44,464 nucleotides of DNA from Candidatus Gemmiger faecavium (GTDB lineage: Bacteria; Bacillota; Clostridia; Oscillospirales; Ruminococcaceae). Under the pieces are notes generated by a model, which did no database searches, was not told where the DNA came from, and saw only the letters and a list, made by a program, of their open reading frames with translations. How positions within the stretch are numbered: the stretch's first letter is position 1; every line of letters begins with the position of its first letter. The DNA lies in the NCBI GenBank assembly GCA_019114415.1, contig DXFO01000044.1, positions 1-44,464 of the forward strand, read 5' to 3'. Below are positions 1 through 8,715 of the stretch, piece by piece. Made by a program: the position numbers and the translations under genes.

Positions 1-39
1 GTGCCCGGAAGCGCCGGCCGTTTTGGATGTTTCACTCAT
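1..39 (-). CDS. Start of a truncated minus-strand gene, product unknown
   Basis: Thirteen codons are visible, reading MSETSKTAGASGH, and the frame stays open to the window edge. The start is supported by an AAAGGAG ribosome binding site at 47-53 on the minus strand, seven bases before the ATG at 37-39. The polar, Ser/Thr/Gly-rich start suggests a flexible N-terminus, but no family can be named from 13 residues. A stable hairpin at 72-104 separates it from the membrane-protein gene upstream, so it may be a separate unit. Confidence 0.55.
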   Translation of the reverse strand, partial: MSETSKTAGASGH

Positions 40-71
40 ATGCATTCTCCTTTACCTTTTTTATAAAGACA

Positions 72-104
72 GGCCGCCCTGCCCTCTATTTGGGCAGGGC
101 GGCC
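72..104 (-). terminator. Hairpin after the GH2-GH3-membrane protein operon
   Basis: GGCCGCCCTGCCC and GGGCAGGGCGGCC form a perfect 13-bp stem with a 7-base loop. Read on the minus strand it is followed by TGTCTTTAT, a poor U-tract. It is therefore either a weak intrinsic terminator for the operon ending at 247 or a leader hairpin of the truncated gene at 1-39. Confidence 0.5.
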
Positions 105-246
105 CGCTTCGGTACGAAGTATGGTGCAACAGCTCTGGTTTTCCGGTATGTGGTAGGTCCCATGCCGCGGGTCCCGTGCGACGTTACACCCTAAGGGAAG
201 TTCGTACAGCGTGCTGGCTTGCACAGTTTAGCAAGCGGCGCAAGAT

Positions 247-678
247 TTACTGCTGCGCCTTGACGTTGTTGCAGAAACTGCTGACAATCAGCAGCACGCA
301 GGCCGCCACCAGGCAGACCGTACAGCCGACAACAACATAGAAGATGTTCCAGCCCACGGTATTGCCGGCGTTGTAAGAGAACAAACCGGCAATCAGCATG
401 ATACGCTGCAGCAAGCACTGGCCGTACACATAGCTGAACAGTGCAATGGCGGCCAGCACGCCCAGTGCGGTGACCGGGTTGTGGTTGCCCATGCTGGCAG
501 GGGCCAACATGGCCGCAACCACCAGCACTACGCCGACCACGCCGGCGCCAATGACCAAGGGCATATTGACAAGTGCATTATCGGTGCTGATCATGCTGCT
601 GTACGCAGCCAGCGCCACGCCGATGGCGCCCAAAACGGCGGCTACGGCGCTGATATAAAAGGCAGTACCCTTTTTCAT
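247..678 (-). CDS. Small multi-pass membrane protein, unknown function
   Basis: A 143-residue protein starting MKKGTAFYISAVAAVLG. It has four hydrophobic segments, roughly residues 7-26, 37-58, 68-85 and 108-133, joined by short loops, and ends in a polar tail. The ATG at 676-678 is chosen over an upstream in-frame start because GGAGGAAG lies just before it. That ribosome binding site sits across the stop codon of the GH3 gene (one base between the genes), so the two are translationally coupled. I do not recognise the family. Position suggests an accessory role with the anchored GH3 enzyme, for example in membrane organisation, but nothing in the sequence shows transport or catalysis. Confidence 0.8.
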   Translation of the reverse strand: MKKGTAFYISAVAAVLGAIGVALAAYSSMISTDNALVNMPLVIGAGVVGVVLVVAAMLAPASMGNHNPVTALGVLAAIALFSYVYGQCLLQRIMLIAGLFSYNAGNTVGWNIFYVVVGCTVCLVAACVLLIVSSFCNNVKAQQ

Positions 679-679
679 G

Positions 680-3600
680 TCACACTTCCTCCTTCTTGCG
701 GGTGGAGGCCATAACATACATCACCACGCCCAGCAGCAGCACAGCGCCGGAAACGCCGGCCAGACCATAGTAAGCAACACGCCACCAGGTCATCTGGCTC
801 TCGATGTGGGTCGTAGCATTGTAGCGGTTCATCAGATGGCTCTCGCTCCAAGCGTAGATGTTCTTATGCACCGCATCCTTCAGCTTCAACTGCAGGTTCA
901 GGTCGCCATCAATGAAGTTGGCGTCCAGACCGCGGCCTTCGATCAGATTCTGGAACAGGTTGGAGCTTTCCAGCGTGGTCGTGCCGTAGAATCCGGCCTG
1001 GCCACGGGTGTCGAAACAGGTGGTGCCGGAGTTCAGCACGGCGCTCCACAGGTCAACGTCGTCGTAAATGTCGGTGACCGCGTAGCCGATGAAGCCCCAT
1101 TCGTTGGCCAGGATCTCAGTCATCAAGCCCTCGCTGGTGGTGCACTCGATGGAGCCGATCTTGGAGAAGGAGGTCATCAGGCCGCGCATACCGGCGTCGT
1201 AATCCTCGGTGTCGTACTTGGTAGCCTCAAAGGCGATCTGGTAAGCACGCAGCTCGACCTCACGGGCGCGCTGCTCGGTCATGTAGGGAGACACGCCGCC
1301 GCGCTCGGACTCCTGGTCGTTGAAGGCAAAGTGCTTGGGAGCAGCGACCAGGCCGTAATCCAGCGCGCCGATGGCGAATTCCATCGCCGCCACACCGGAC
1401 AGCACGGGATCCTCGGAGTAATACTCGCCGTTACGGCCGTTGTACGCATGGCGATGGGTGTTCAGGCCGGGGCCCCACAGGATGTTGATACCGGTGAACA
1501 GCGACTCAATGCCGGTGAACTGGCCCAGCTCATACATCAGCTCGGGGTTGAAGGTCGAAGCGCCCATGGGGGCGTTGGCAAAGACCTCGGGGTGCCAGTT
1601 GCCGTTGGGGTCGCTGGCGGGGATGGCCCACGGGGCGTTGGGGTCCTTGGAGGCGTTGAGGTTGACAGCGATGCCGTTGCCGGCGTTCTCGGTCATGTAG
1701 GTCTCGACGGTGCCAATGGAATCAGCGCCGGGGATGGAGGGGCCGCCGAAGGTGAAGATGTACATGGCCTCTTCCAGAGTCAGCTGATCCAGCAGCTGGT
1801 CCCACTTCGGGTCGTCGTAGGGCACACCGTACATCTCGTAGAAGGAGATGCCGTTATCCGCGCCCCAGACCACTTCGCTGGTGTCGTCGCTGGTCTGCAG
1901 GGTGTAGGTATAACCGTTGAGGTTGTTGATCAGTTCCTCGTTGGTCAGGGTCATAGCGTCGTAGGTCTCGGGGAAGGTGCCGGCCCAGTCGGTACGGGTC
2001 AGGTAGGTGACCTCGCCAGGCTGGTAGTAGTTCCAGTCGGCATAGGGCAGCTGGTTGGAGATTTTGTAGCCGGTCTTGGAGATCGAGAACATTGTCTTGG
2101 AGATGAAGTTCTCGTCAATCTCAACGGCCAAAGCCTGCGCGGCGTTGCCGGTGCCGGACATCAGTTCGGCGTCCATCTCCTGGGCGGCCATGATGTGGTT
2201 CAGCGCATCATGCGCGCCGTTGCCGACAGAGAAGTAGTAAGTGCCGGGATCCATGATGTAGGTGCCGGTGGTGCCGTCGCCGTTGTCATAGTTCTCGTCG
2301 TAGCTGGCAATGTACTGCAGGTCAACCTTAACGGGGACCACTTCGGAAGCGCCAGGCTCGAGGATCTCGGTCTTCTCAAAGTTCAGCAGCTGGATGGCGG
2401 ATTTCTCAATGCCGCCGGGGGTGTAAGGCGCCTGGCCATAGATTTGGACAGGGGTCTTGCCGGCGACATCGCCCACGTTGGTGACCTTGACGTTGAAGGT
2501 GGCGTAGGCGTTGGGGGCACCAGTCTCGGGGTCGACAGTGATCTCAAAGGCAGGCTCGCCCTGGAACTCGTAGGTGAACTCGGTATAGCTCAGGCCGTAG
2601 CCGAAGCCGTAAGTGACCTCGTTGTCGTAGTTCCACTCGGTATCGGAGCCGTAAGCGCCGACCGGGCTGGTGGCATTGCCGGTGCCGGCAACAGAGTCGT
2701 AATAGCGGGTCTCATAGTAGCGGTAGCCAACGTAGATGTCCTCCGCCTCGATGAGGTAAGCGCCGGGGTTGAAGCCCAGGACGCCGCCAGTGCGGGTGAT
2801 GGTGCCCTCGGTGTTGGTGTAATACATCTTGCCCATATTCTGCATGGCAGGAGCAGACATATTGTAAGCAGTAAAGATGTCGAACAGACCGCCGGAAGGG
2901 CTGACGCGGCCACAGAGGATATCTGCCACACCCAGCATACCATAGCAGCCGGGGGCGCCGATCCACAGAATAGCATCGACGTCAGGGTCGTTCTTCAGGG
3001 TGCCGATTTCGACCGAAGCGGAGCTGGAAATCAGCACGATGACCTTGTCGCTGGCTTCTTTGGCCAGCTCGATGGCATCCAGTTCGTTCTGGGTCAGAGA
3101 GAGCGGCTCGCCATGCTCAAAGCCAAGGCCCTCGGCCACGCCGCCGGGCAGGTAGTCAACCTGCTCGCAGCTGGGTCGAGCGATGACGACGATGGCGGCG
3201 TCGCCGTACTCGGCAAAGCTATCTTTGTAGCTACCGTTGACAGCGGCAATCTCGTCCACAGAAGGCTCGCCCGGGTCATAGACTTCGGCGGCCGGCTCGT
3301 TCTCGTAATGGACATAAGTCTCGCCCAGAGCTTCGTAGATATCGACCATGGTGGGGTTAATGTTGAAGCCGGCGCCCTCAAAATCGAACTCGTCGCCGGT
3401 CCACTCGCTGATGGTGGCAGAAGGCGCCGCGCCGCGGCTGCCCACCGACCACGCGATGGTGTTGGCGAAATCGGTACGGTTCTGGCTCAGGGCCTGCTCC
3501 AGGCTGATGTAGGCACCCTGCGCTTTCACGCCGAAGCTGGAGCCCAGCAGGTTCGAGTGCGAGCGGATGCCCAGCAGCGTCACGTTGGAGCCGCTGTCCA

Positions 3601-3922
3601 GCGGCAGCGCGCCGTTGTTCTTCAGCAGGACGCTGCCCTCGGCGACCTCGCGGCGGTTGAGGTCGATGGCGGCCTCGATCAGCGCCTTAGAGTTGCCGGT
3701 GCCGTCCTCGTTGAGCAGCTCGGCCGGGGGGGCGAACTTATCGTACAGCGGGTTTTCTTCGTTATTTTCCGATACCAGGGCCTCGCTGTTGGTGCCCAGG
3801 TAGGTGTCGATGGTGGCCGCGTTGGCCTCCAGGGCGCTGCCCAGGATCAAAGACAGACACATGGTGAAGCACGCGATACCGCTAATGCCGCGCCACAATG
3901 CCTTTTTGGATGATTGCTTCAT
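680..3922 (-). CDS. Membrane-anchored glycoside hydrolase family 3 enzyme with swapped domain order
   Basis: 1080 residues, predicted to hydrolyse beta-linked sugars at the outer membrane face. A basic N-terminus with a hydrophobic signal or anchor segment (about 10-35) is followed by what is normally the C-terminal GH3 sandwich domain (EGSVLLKNNGALPL at about 95-108), a fibronectin-III-like domain (about 450-560), and only then the TIM barrel that usually comes first (about 695-1000). The barrel holds the KHF motif at about 863 and the likely nucleophile Asp951 in AVTDIYDD. A transmembrane helix (about 1050-1072) and a basic tail close the protein. This reversed order is known in Ruminococcus albus and Butyrivibrio beta-glucosidases; dual membrane anchoring is less usual. 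Substrate (glucoside, xyloside or GlcNAc) cannot be read. The start has GGAGGAGGA about 12 bases upstream. Confidence 0.92.
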   Translation of the reverse strand: MKQSSKKALWRGISGIACFTMCLSLILGSALEANAATIDTYLGTNSEALVSENNEENPLYDKFAPPAELLNEDGTGNSKALIEAAIDLNRREVAEGSVLLKNNGALPLDSGSNVTLLGIRSHSNLLGSSFGVKAQGAYISLEQALSQNRTDFANTIAWSVGSRGAAPSATISEWTGDEFDFEGAGFNINPTMVDIYEALGETYVHYENEPAAEVYDPGEPSVDEIAAVNGSYKDSFAEYGDAAIVVIARPSCEQVDYLPGGVAEGLGFEHGEPLSLTQNELDAIELAKEASDKVIVLISSSASVEIGTLKNDPDVDAILWIGAPGCYGMLGVADILCGRVSPSGGLFDIFTAYNMSAPAMQNMGKMYYTNTEGTITRTGGVLGFNPGAYLIEAEDIYVGYRYYETRYYDSVAGTGNATSPVGAYGSDTEWNYDNEVTYGFGYGLSYTEFTYEFQGEPAFEITVDPETGAPNAYATFNVKVTNVGDVAGKTPVQIYGQAPYTPGGIEKSAIQLLNFEKTEILEPGASEVVPVKVDLQYIASYDENYDNGDGTTGTYIMDPGTYYFSVGNGAHDALNHIMAAQEMDAELMSGTGNAAQALAVEIDENFISKTMFSISKTGYKISNQLPYADWNYYQPGEVTYLTRTDWAGTFPETYDAMTLTNEELINNLNGYTYTLQTSDDTSEVVWGADNGISFYEMYGVPYDDPKWDQLLDQLTLEEAMYIFTFGGPSIPGADSIGTVETYMTENAGNGIAVNLNASKDPNAPWAIPASDPNGNWHPEVFANAPMGASTFNPELMYELGQFTGIESLFTGINILWGPGLNTHRHAYNGRNGEYYSEDPVLSGVAAMEFAIGALDYGLVAAPKHFAFNDQESERGGVSPYMTEQRAREVELRAYQIAFEATKYDTEDYDAGMRGLMTSFSKIGSIECTTSEGLMTEILANEWGFIGYAVTDIYDDVDLWSAVLNSGTTCFDTRGQAGFYGTTTLESSNLFQNLIEGRGLDANFIDGDLNLQLKLKDAVHKNIYAWSESHLMNRYNATTHIESQMTWWRVAYYGLAGVSGAVLLLGVVMYVMASTRKKEEV

Positions 3923-3994
3923 TCTTTGCTTCGTCCTCCTCCATACGTCAATATAAAATGTATGTTTGTTTTACCGAAATCACTCCCCTCCTTT

Positions 3995-4022
3995 CTATTA
4001 CATTGGAATTTTGTATAGCCAA
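3995..4022 (-). promoter_or_regulatory. Possible promoter of the GH3 gene
   Basis: On the minus strand TTGGCT and TGTAATAG (-10 TAATAG) are 16 bases apart, about 75 bases before the GH3 start, and partly overlap the end of the GH2 gene region. The 105-bp gap is AT-rich compared with its surroundings. GH3 may therefore be transcribed both from here and by readthrough from GH2. Confidence 0.4.
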
Positions 4023-4027
4023 AAGCT

Positions 4028-5950
4028 TTACACCCAGTTGGCGCTGTTGGAGCTCTTGGCGGTGAGTTTATAGGCGGGGTTGGGGGTGTCCACCTTATGC
4101 AGGGTGGCAGCGTCGCGGCAGGGGCCGGCCACGGCTTCCAGCTTGGTCTCGGGGGACAGGCTTACCTGGAAGGTGAAGATCTTGTCCTCTTTCTTGGTCT
4201 CCACCAGCTTGCCGTCCACGTACAGCGAAACTTCCGGCTGGTTGGAATAGACCTTGACGGTGGTGGTGTTGCCGGTGCGGTCGGCAAAGCGCTTGCCGCA
4301 GATATGGACGAAGGGGTCTTTGCTCCAGAAGGCCTTATAGGCGTAGAAGGAATCTTTCTTGGTCTTGCGGTCGAAGGTGACCAGGCCCTTGTGGTTCATG
4401 CCGGGTTCGCCGCCCTGTTCACGGGCGTCGGCCGCAAAGTCGAACATGTTCCACACGTGGGTGGACCACATATAGGGATGACGCTCAAAGCACTTGAGCA
4501 TGAACTCGTGATAGATGGCCTGGTATTCCTCGGTATGGTCGCCGCGGCGGGGCTTGGAGGAGTGCAGGTTGGGCATGGCCTCGCAGCCGTACTCGGAGTA
4601 GCCCAGGCAGCGGTTGGGGTAGCACAGGTGGAAGAAATCGATCCACAGGTCGTTGAGGAACAGGCCCGGGACGTACCAGCCCAGGTAGAGGTTCCAGCTG
4701 ACCAGGTCGGTGATGTGGGCAACCTTATTAAAGGGGCCGCACATGGCGTAGCAGGCCAGGGTGGTGGGACGGGTCTTGTCCATCTCATGGCAGAGGTCGT
4801 TGAGCACGCGGTGGTTGTCCAGCATGTCGGCCTTGTCCTTGGTGGAGATGGTGATCTCGTTGGAAACGCCCCAGCAGACGATGGAGGGGTGGTTGTAGTT
4901 CTGAACGATCAGCTCTTTCATCTGGCTGATGGTGTTCTCGCGGCCATTGGGCATATGCTCCGAGATGTAGGGGATCTCGGCCCAGACGATCATGCCGTAC
5001 TCGTCGCACAGGTCGTAGAAGTACTGGTCGTGCTGGTAGTGGGCAAGGCGGATGGTGTTGGCGCCGATCTCGCGGATCAGGTCCATGTCCTCCTTGTGCA
5101 TTTCCTTGGTCAGGGCGTTGCCGATGCCTTTGCGGTCCTGATGGCGGGAGACGCCGTGCAGGGGATACTTGCGGCCGTTGAGGAAGAAGCCCTCCTTGGG
5201 GTCCACACGGAAGCTGCGCACGCCGAAACGGCAGCTGATCTCGTCCACGGCCTGGCCGTCTTTATTGAGCTGCAGGGTGGCGGTGTAGAGGTAGGGGTCC
5301 TCCACGCCGTCCCACAGATGAACCTTGGGAATGGTCAGGGTCACGTCGGCGCCCTTGCCGGAAGCCACGGTCTTGCCCTCCGCATCGGTGAGGGTGACGG
5401 TGACGTCGGGGTTTTCCACATTGGCCCAGCATTCCACATGGACGCTGCCGTCCTTGCCATCCACGGTGGGAGTGACTTTCAGGCCGGGGCCGCCGAAGTG
5501 GTCCAGATCAAAGTGTTCCTTGCTGACCACGATGAGGTCCACGTCGCGGTAGATGCCGCCGTAGAAGGTGAAGTCCGCCTTCTGGGGATAGACGCGGTCG
5601 TTCTTGCTGTTGTCGGCCACCACGGTCAGGTCGTTCTTGTCGGCCAGCAGGGCGGTGACGTCCGCCCGGAAGGTGGAGTAGCCGCCGTCATGGTGGGCGA
5701 CCTTCTGCCCGTTGAGGGTCACGTCCGCCGAAGCGTTGACGCCCTGGAACTCCAGGTAGACCACCTGGGTGGCGGGGTCAAAGTCGGGGCGGTCAAAGCT
5801 GCGGGTGTAGGTGCAGCTGCCGCGCCAGTAGTCGTTGCCGCCGTCCTGGCCGTCGATGGCGTTCCAGGTATGGGGAACGTCCACGGCGATCTCGGTACGG
5901 TCAGGGCCGCAGAAAGTCCAACCTTTATTCAGAGAAATCCTGTTACGCAT
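4028..5950 (-). CDS. Glycoside hydrolase family 2 enzyme (beta-galactosidase/beta-glucuronidase type)
   Basis: 640 residues, no signal peptide, so probably cytoplasmic. The GH2 order is clear: sugar-binding jelly roll (about 1-140, with NDYWRGSCTYTR and FTFYGGIYRDVDL), an immunoglobulin-like domain (about 150-248) and a TIM barrel (about 250-560). The acid/base is Glu365 in WGVSNEI and the nucleophile Glu453 in YSEYGCEA. The C-terminal GMNHKGLVTFDRK stretch is shared with gut beta-galactosidases; its N-x-K also resembles the glucuronidase motif, so the substrate is left open, with galactosidase preferred. A short C-terminal beta domain ends it. Ribosome binding site GGAGATGGAG precedes the ATG. 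First gene of a leftward operon with the GH3 gene. Confidence 0.9.
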   Translation of the reverse strand: MRNRISLNKGWTFCGPDRTEIAVDVPHTWNAIDGQDGGNDYWRGSCTYTRSFDRPDFDPATQVVYLEFQGVNASADVTLNGQKVAHHDGGYSTFRADVTALLADKNDLTVVADNSKNDRVYPQKADFTFYGGIYRDVDLIVVSKEHFDLDHFGGPGLKVTPTVDGKDGSVHVECWANVENPDVTVTLTDAEGKTVASGKGADVTLTIPKVHLWDGVEDPYLYTATLQLNKDGQAVDEISCRFGVRSFRVDPKEGFFLNGRKYPLHGVSRHQDRKGIGNALTKEMHKEDMDLIREIGANTIRLAHYQHDQYFYDLCDEYGMIVWAEIPYISEHMPNGRENTISQMKELIVQNYNHPSIVCWGVSNEITISTKDKADMLDNHRVLNDLCHEMDKTRPTTLACYAMCGPFNKVAHITDLVSWNLYLGWYVPGLFLNDLWIDFFHLCYPNRCLGYSEYGCEAMPNLHSSKPRRGDHTEEYQAIYHEFMLKCFERHPYMWSTHVWNMFDFAADAREQGGEPGMNHKGLVTFDRKTKKDSFYAYKAFWSKDPFVHICGKRFADRTGNTTTVKVYSNQPEVSLYVDGKLVETKKEDKIFTFQVSLSPETKLEAVAGPCRDAATLHKVDTPNPAYKLTAKSSNSANWV

Positions 5951-6053
5951 GCTCCATCTCCTAACCTGCGCCCTGCCCGGTGCGCAATATGCTGTTTTTT
6001 TTGCACAACACCACGGCGGCTGCTGTGCACATTCACGGATGATAACTATTTAC

Positions 6054-6082
6054 AATTTAACATTTCGGCCACAAAATAACAA
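6054..6082 (-). promoter_or_regulatory. Probable promoter of the GH2-GH3 operon
   Basis: On the minus strand TTGTTA and TAAATT are separated by 17 bases, giving a leader of roughly 100 bases before the GH2 start codon. It lies in the AT-rich part of the divergent gap. Confidence 0.5.
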
Positions 6083-6224
6083 CCGTTTTTTCACAAGTGG
6101 GCAAAAATGCGACTTAAGTGGTTTCGACCTGCCCATAAATCTTTGTAAAATTTGTGCAAGTTCAACAAAATCTTCACAAACCCTTTGTCGGCCCAACGGG
6201 GGAGGGGGTGTCCGGGGTCAGGGC

Positions 6225-6253
6225 TTTTCTTTTATACAATGAAAGGGTATAAT
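6225..6253 (+). promoter_or_regulatory. Probable promoter of the first glycan operon
   Basis: A perfect -10 hexamer TATAAT at 6248-6253 is preceded at 17 bases by a poor -35 (TTTTCT). It lies about 105 bases before the first glycosyltransferase start. The weak -35 suggests activation by a regulator. Confidence 0.5.
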
Positions 6254-6359
6254 AAACGGATAAGAGACGGCGGGGGATGTTCCCGCCGCCATGCCCGCCC
6301 GGTCCCTTTCCGGGAAGTGCGGGATGCCGACGGATTTTTACAGAAAGGAGCCCCCGGCC

Positions 6360-7592
6360 ATGCCTCAGCCGACCCACGCGCCGCTGCCCCGGCGCATCCT
6401 GCTGATCCACACCCGCTACCGCCTGCCCGGGGGCGAGGACGCCGTGTTTGAAGCCGAGCGCGCCATGCTGGAGCAGCACGGCCACACCGTCACCGTCTAC
6501 GAGCGCAGCAACGGGGAAGCCGCCGGCCTGTTGCAGAAGCTGCTGCTGCCGTTCCGGGCGGTATTCAGCTTCAAGGCCATGCGGGAAGTCCGGGCGCTGA
6601 TCCGCGACAACCGGATCGAGCTGGTCCACGTACACAACACCCTGCTGGTGACCAGCCCCTCGGTGCTTCTGGCCTGCCGGAAAGAGGGGGTCCCCGTGGT
6701 CCAGACGCTGCACAACTTCCGGCTGTTCTGCCCCAACGGGGTATTGCTGCGCCAGGGCAAAGTCTGCGAGGACTGCCCCCACCAAAGCCTGTTCTGCGCC
6801 GTGCGCCATGCCTGCTACCGGGGCAGCCGGGCGGAGAGCCTGGTCTGCGCGGCGGTATACGCCTTTCACCGGCTTTTGGGGACCTACAAAAAGGTGTCCC
6901 TCATCACCCCCACCGAGTTTGACCGGGACAAGCTGCTGGAATTCAACGCCCTGCGCCCGGTATTTGACCCGGCGCGGCTGTACGTCAAGCCCAACCCGGT
7001 GTCCGTCACTCTGCCCCAGGGAGCGCCTTTGCCCTTTGGGGCGCGGAAAAACCAGATCATCTATGCCGGGCGGCTGGAGGAACTGAAAGGCCTGCCCACC
7101 GTGCTGGAAGCCTGGCGGCTGCTGGCCGGCGACCCCGACGCTCCCCGGCTGCTGCTGGTGGGGGACGGCCCGCTGGAAAGCTGGGCCAGGGAACAGGCCC
7201 TGCCCAATGTGGAATTTGCGGGGCGGCTGCCTGCCAAAGAACTCCACGCCCGCATGGCGGAAAGCCTGGCCGTGGTGGCCGCCAGCCTTTGCTATGAGAG
7301 TTTTGCCCTGGTGCCGTCGGAGGCCCATCTGGTGGGAACGCCGGTCATTGCCAGCGCCCTGGGCAACGTGGGAGCCTCGGTGACGGCGGGCTTTGACGGC
7401 CTGACCTTTGCCCCCGGGGACGCCGCCGACCTGGCAAGGACGGTGCGGGCGCTGCCCGCCGCTCTGGCGGAGATGGACCCCCATGCCATCCGCCGGGCCG
7501 CCCTGGAAAAGACCGGGGACGGCAATGAGGAAAACTACCGCCGTCTGGCGGACATCTACGCCCGGGTATCCGCCGGGGACGCTGCCCGCTGA
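6360..7592 (+). CDS. Glycosyltransferase family 4
   Basis: 410 residues, GT-B fold, predicted to transfer a sugar from a nucleotide donor to a growing lipid-linked glycan at the inner membrane face. The N-domain begins ILLIHTRYRLPGGEDAVFEAE. A Cys-rich stretch (CPNG, CEDCPHQSLFC, CYRGS; about 125-160) is typical of one GT4 subgroup. The C-domain has IIYAGRLEELKG, LLLVGDGPLE and the donor-binding ESFALVPSEA with its E-x7-E spacing. The ATG at 6360 is chosen because AGAAAGGAG precedes it; an in-frame ATG at 6291 lacks such a site. First gene of the operon. Sugar specificity cannot be read. Confidence 0.92.
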   Translation: MPQPTHAPLPRRILLIHTRYRLPGGEDAVFEAERAMLEQHGHTVTVYERSNGEAAGLLQKLLLPFRAVFSFKAMREVRALIRDNRIELVHVHNTLLVTSPSVLLACRKEGVPVVQTLHNFRLFCPNGVLLRQGKVCEDCPHQSLFCAVRHACYRGSRAESLVCAAVYAFHRLLGTYKKVSLITPTEFDRDKLLEFNALRPVFDPARLYVKPNPVSVTLPQGAPLPFGARKNQIIYAGRLEELKGLPTVLEAWRLLAGDPDAPRLLLVGDGPLESWAREQALPNVEFAGRLPAKELHARMAESLAVVAASLCYESFALVPSEAHLVGTPVIASALGNVGASVTAGFDGLTFAPGDAADLARTVRALPAALAEMDPHAIRRAALEKTGDGNEENYRRLADIYARVSAGDAAR

Positions 7593-7648
7593 CCCCTACC
7601 TTAATATATAGAGAAACCACGCACCAACGACAACAAGGAGACGCCCCT

Positions 7649-8656
7649 ATGAATCAGGTGTACCGCGCGCTGCACATGCCGCCGGACCGTCTTTTCAAAA
7701 AGCTCACCGGACAAAAGGAGATCTACACCATCGCCGTCCGGCCCATCCCTGCCGAGGCTCCTCTGCCCGCCTTGGGGGAGGGCGCCTATACCCCGCTGCC
7801 CTTTGACGGGCATACCTGGTACGCCGACCCGCTGCTCTACCGTCACGGGGACGAGCGCTGGATCTTCTGCGAGGCCTTTGACCTGGCCGCCGGGCGGGGA
7901 GACATTGCCGCCATCCCTCTGCGGGAGGACGGCAGCTTCGGCACGCCGCAGACCGTGCTGCAAACAGGGAGCCATCTGTCCTTTCCCACCGTCTTTGACT
8001 GGCGGGGGGAGACCTGGATGATCCCCGAGTCCAGCGCCTGCCACACCATCGACCTGTACCGCTGCGCGGAATTTCCCGGCAAGTGGGAGCAGGCCGCCCG
8101 CTTCCCGGTGGGGTGCGAGCTGTGCGACACCATTCTGCTGGACAAGAAATCCGACGAAGTGACGCTGCTTTGCAGCGAGACCAAACCGGAGAACCAGCTT
8201 TACACCCGCTACCGCCGCTACATCCTGCGCCACGCCGCGGGGGAGGACGGCCCGGATTTTGAGCTGGAACCGGACGAGCCCTTCAACCTCCAGCACCGGG
8301 AATACGGCCTGGGCTTCCGCAACGCCGGCCCTATGTTTGAAATTGGCGGCCAGACCGTCCATCCCACCCAGGTGAGCACCAAGGTGGACTACGGCGTCTA
8401 CCTGCAATTTTTCGCCCGCCGCGGCGCCAGCGAGATCCCTCTCTGTGCGGCGGAACCCCACATCGTCGCCATCACCGGGCTGAACCGCGCCGACGTGGTG
8501 GGCATCCACACCTACTGCCGGGACGACCGGTTTGAGGTCATCGACGCCCGCTATCTCACCCGCCTGCCCAAACAGCCCGCCCCCGCCGCCAACGCCGGGG
8601 CATTCGGGGCTGAAAACAAGCCCGCCGCCCCCGGCAGCCCGGAAGCAGAGGGCTGA
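7649..8656 (+). CDS. Beta-propeller protein of the GINT1 N-domain type, glycan-cluster accessory
   Basis: 335 residues. The motifs TWYADPLLYRHGDERWIFCEAFD (split: WYADPLLYR, WIFCEAFD), HLSFPTVFDWRGETWMIPES and IDLYRC match the five-bladed propeller domain named after plant glucosamine inositolphosphorylceramide transferase 1, a GH43-related fold often found alone in bacterial polysaccharide loci. No GT-A or GT-B donor site is apparent, and its activity is not established in bacteria; it may be a transferase, a hydrolase-like enzyme or a scaffold. The last 30 residues are a disordered Ala/Pro-rich tail. ACAAGGAGACG precedes the ATG. It sits 56 bases after the first GT4 gene. Confidence 0.75.
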   Translation: MNQVYRALHMPPDRLFKKLTGQKEIYTIAVRPIPAEAPLPALGEGAYTPLPFDGHTWYADPLLYRHGDERWIFCEAFDLAAGRGDIAAIPLREDGSFGTPQTVLQTGSHLSFPTVFDWRGETWMIPESSACHTIDLYRCAEFPGKWEQAARFPVGCELCDTILLDKKSDEVTLLCSETKPENQLYTRYRRYILRHAAGEDGPDFELEPDEPFNLQHREYGLGFRNAGPMFEIGGQTVHPTQVSTKVDYGVYLQFFARRGASEIPLCAAEPHIVAITGLNRADVVGIHTYCRDDRFEVIDARYLTRLPKQPAPAANAGAFGAENKPAAPGSPEAEG

Positions 8657-8715
8657 GTATCGATTTTTTCGCGCATTTTCGCGTTTTTGTGTTTTACCCC
8701 ATTCAGGAGGCTTTC

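Larger units (their letters stand above)
5951..6359. other. Divergent regulatory gap between the GH operon and the glycan operon
   Basis: About 410 bases without a gene. The centre (6030-6180) is strikingly AT-rich for this genome and carries promoter-like sequences for both directions. It also contains several TTTGTG/CACAAA-type words (for example near 6112, 6150 and 6175) that could be operator half-sites. No catabolite-response element with a proper spacing was found. Confidence 0.6.

Noticed and set aside
677-3913. Very long open frame on the plus strand opposite the GH3 gene
   Set aside because: It mirrors the GH3 codon pattern, has Gly/Val/Ala-rich nonsense composition and no ribosome binding site. 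The same applies to long frames opposite other genes, such as 15163-18471, 20921-23503 and 28851-30722 on the minus strand.
6105-6125. Catabolite-response-element-like sequence on the minus strand
   Set aside because: The half-sites around the central CG have the wrong spacing by two bases.
8689-8715. Earlier start for the second GT4 gene
   Set aside because: The extra nine residues do not fit the GT4 N-terminus and include the ribosome binding site of the later ATG.
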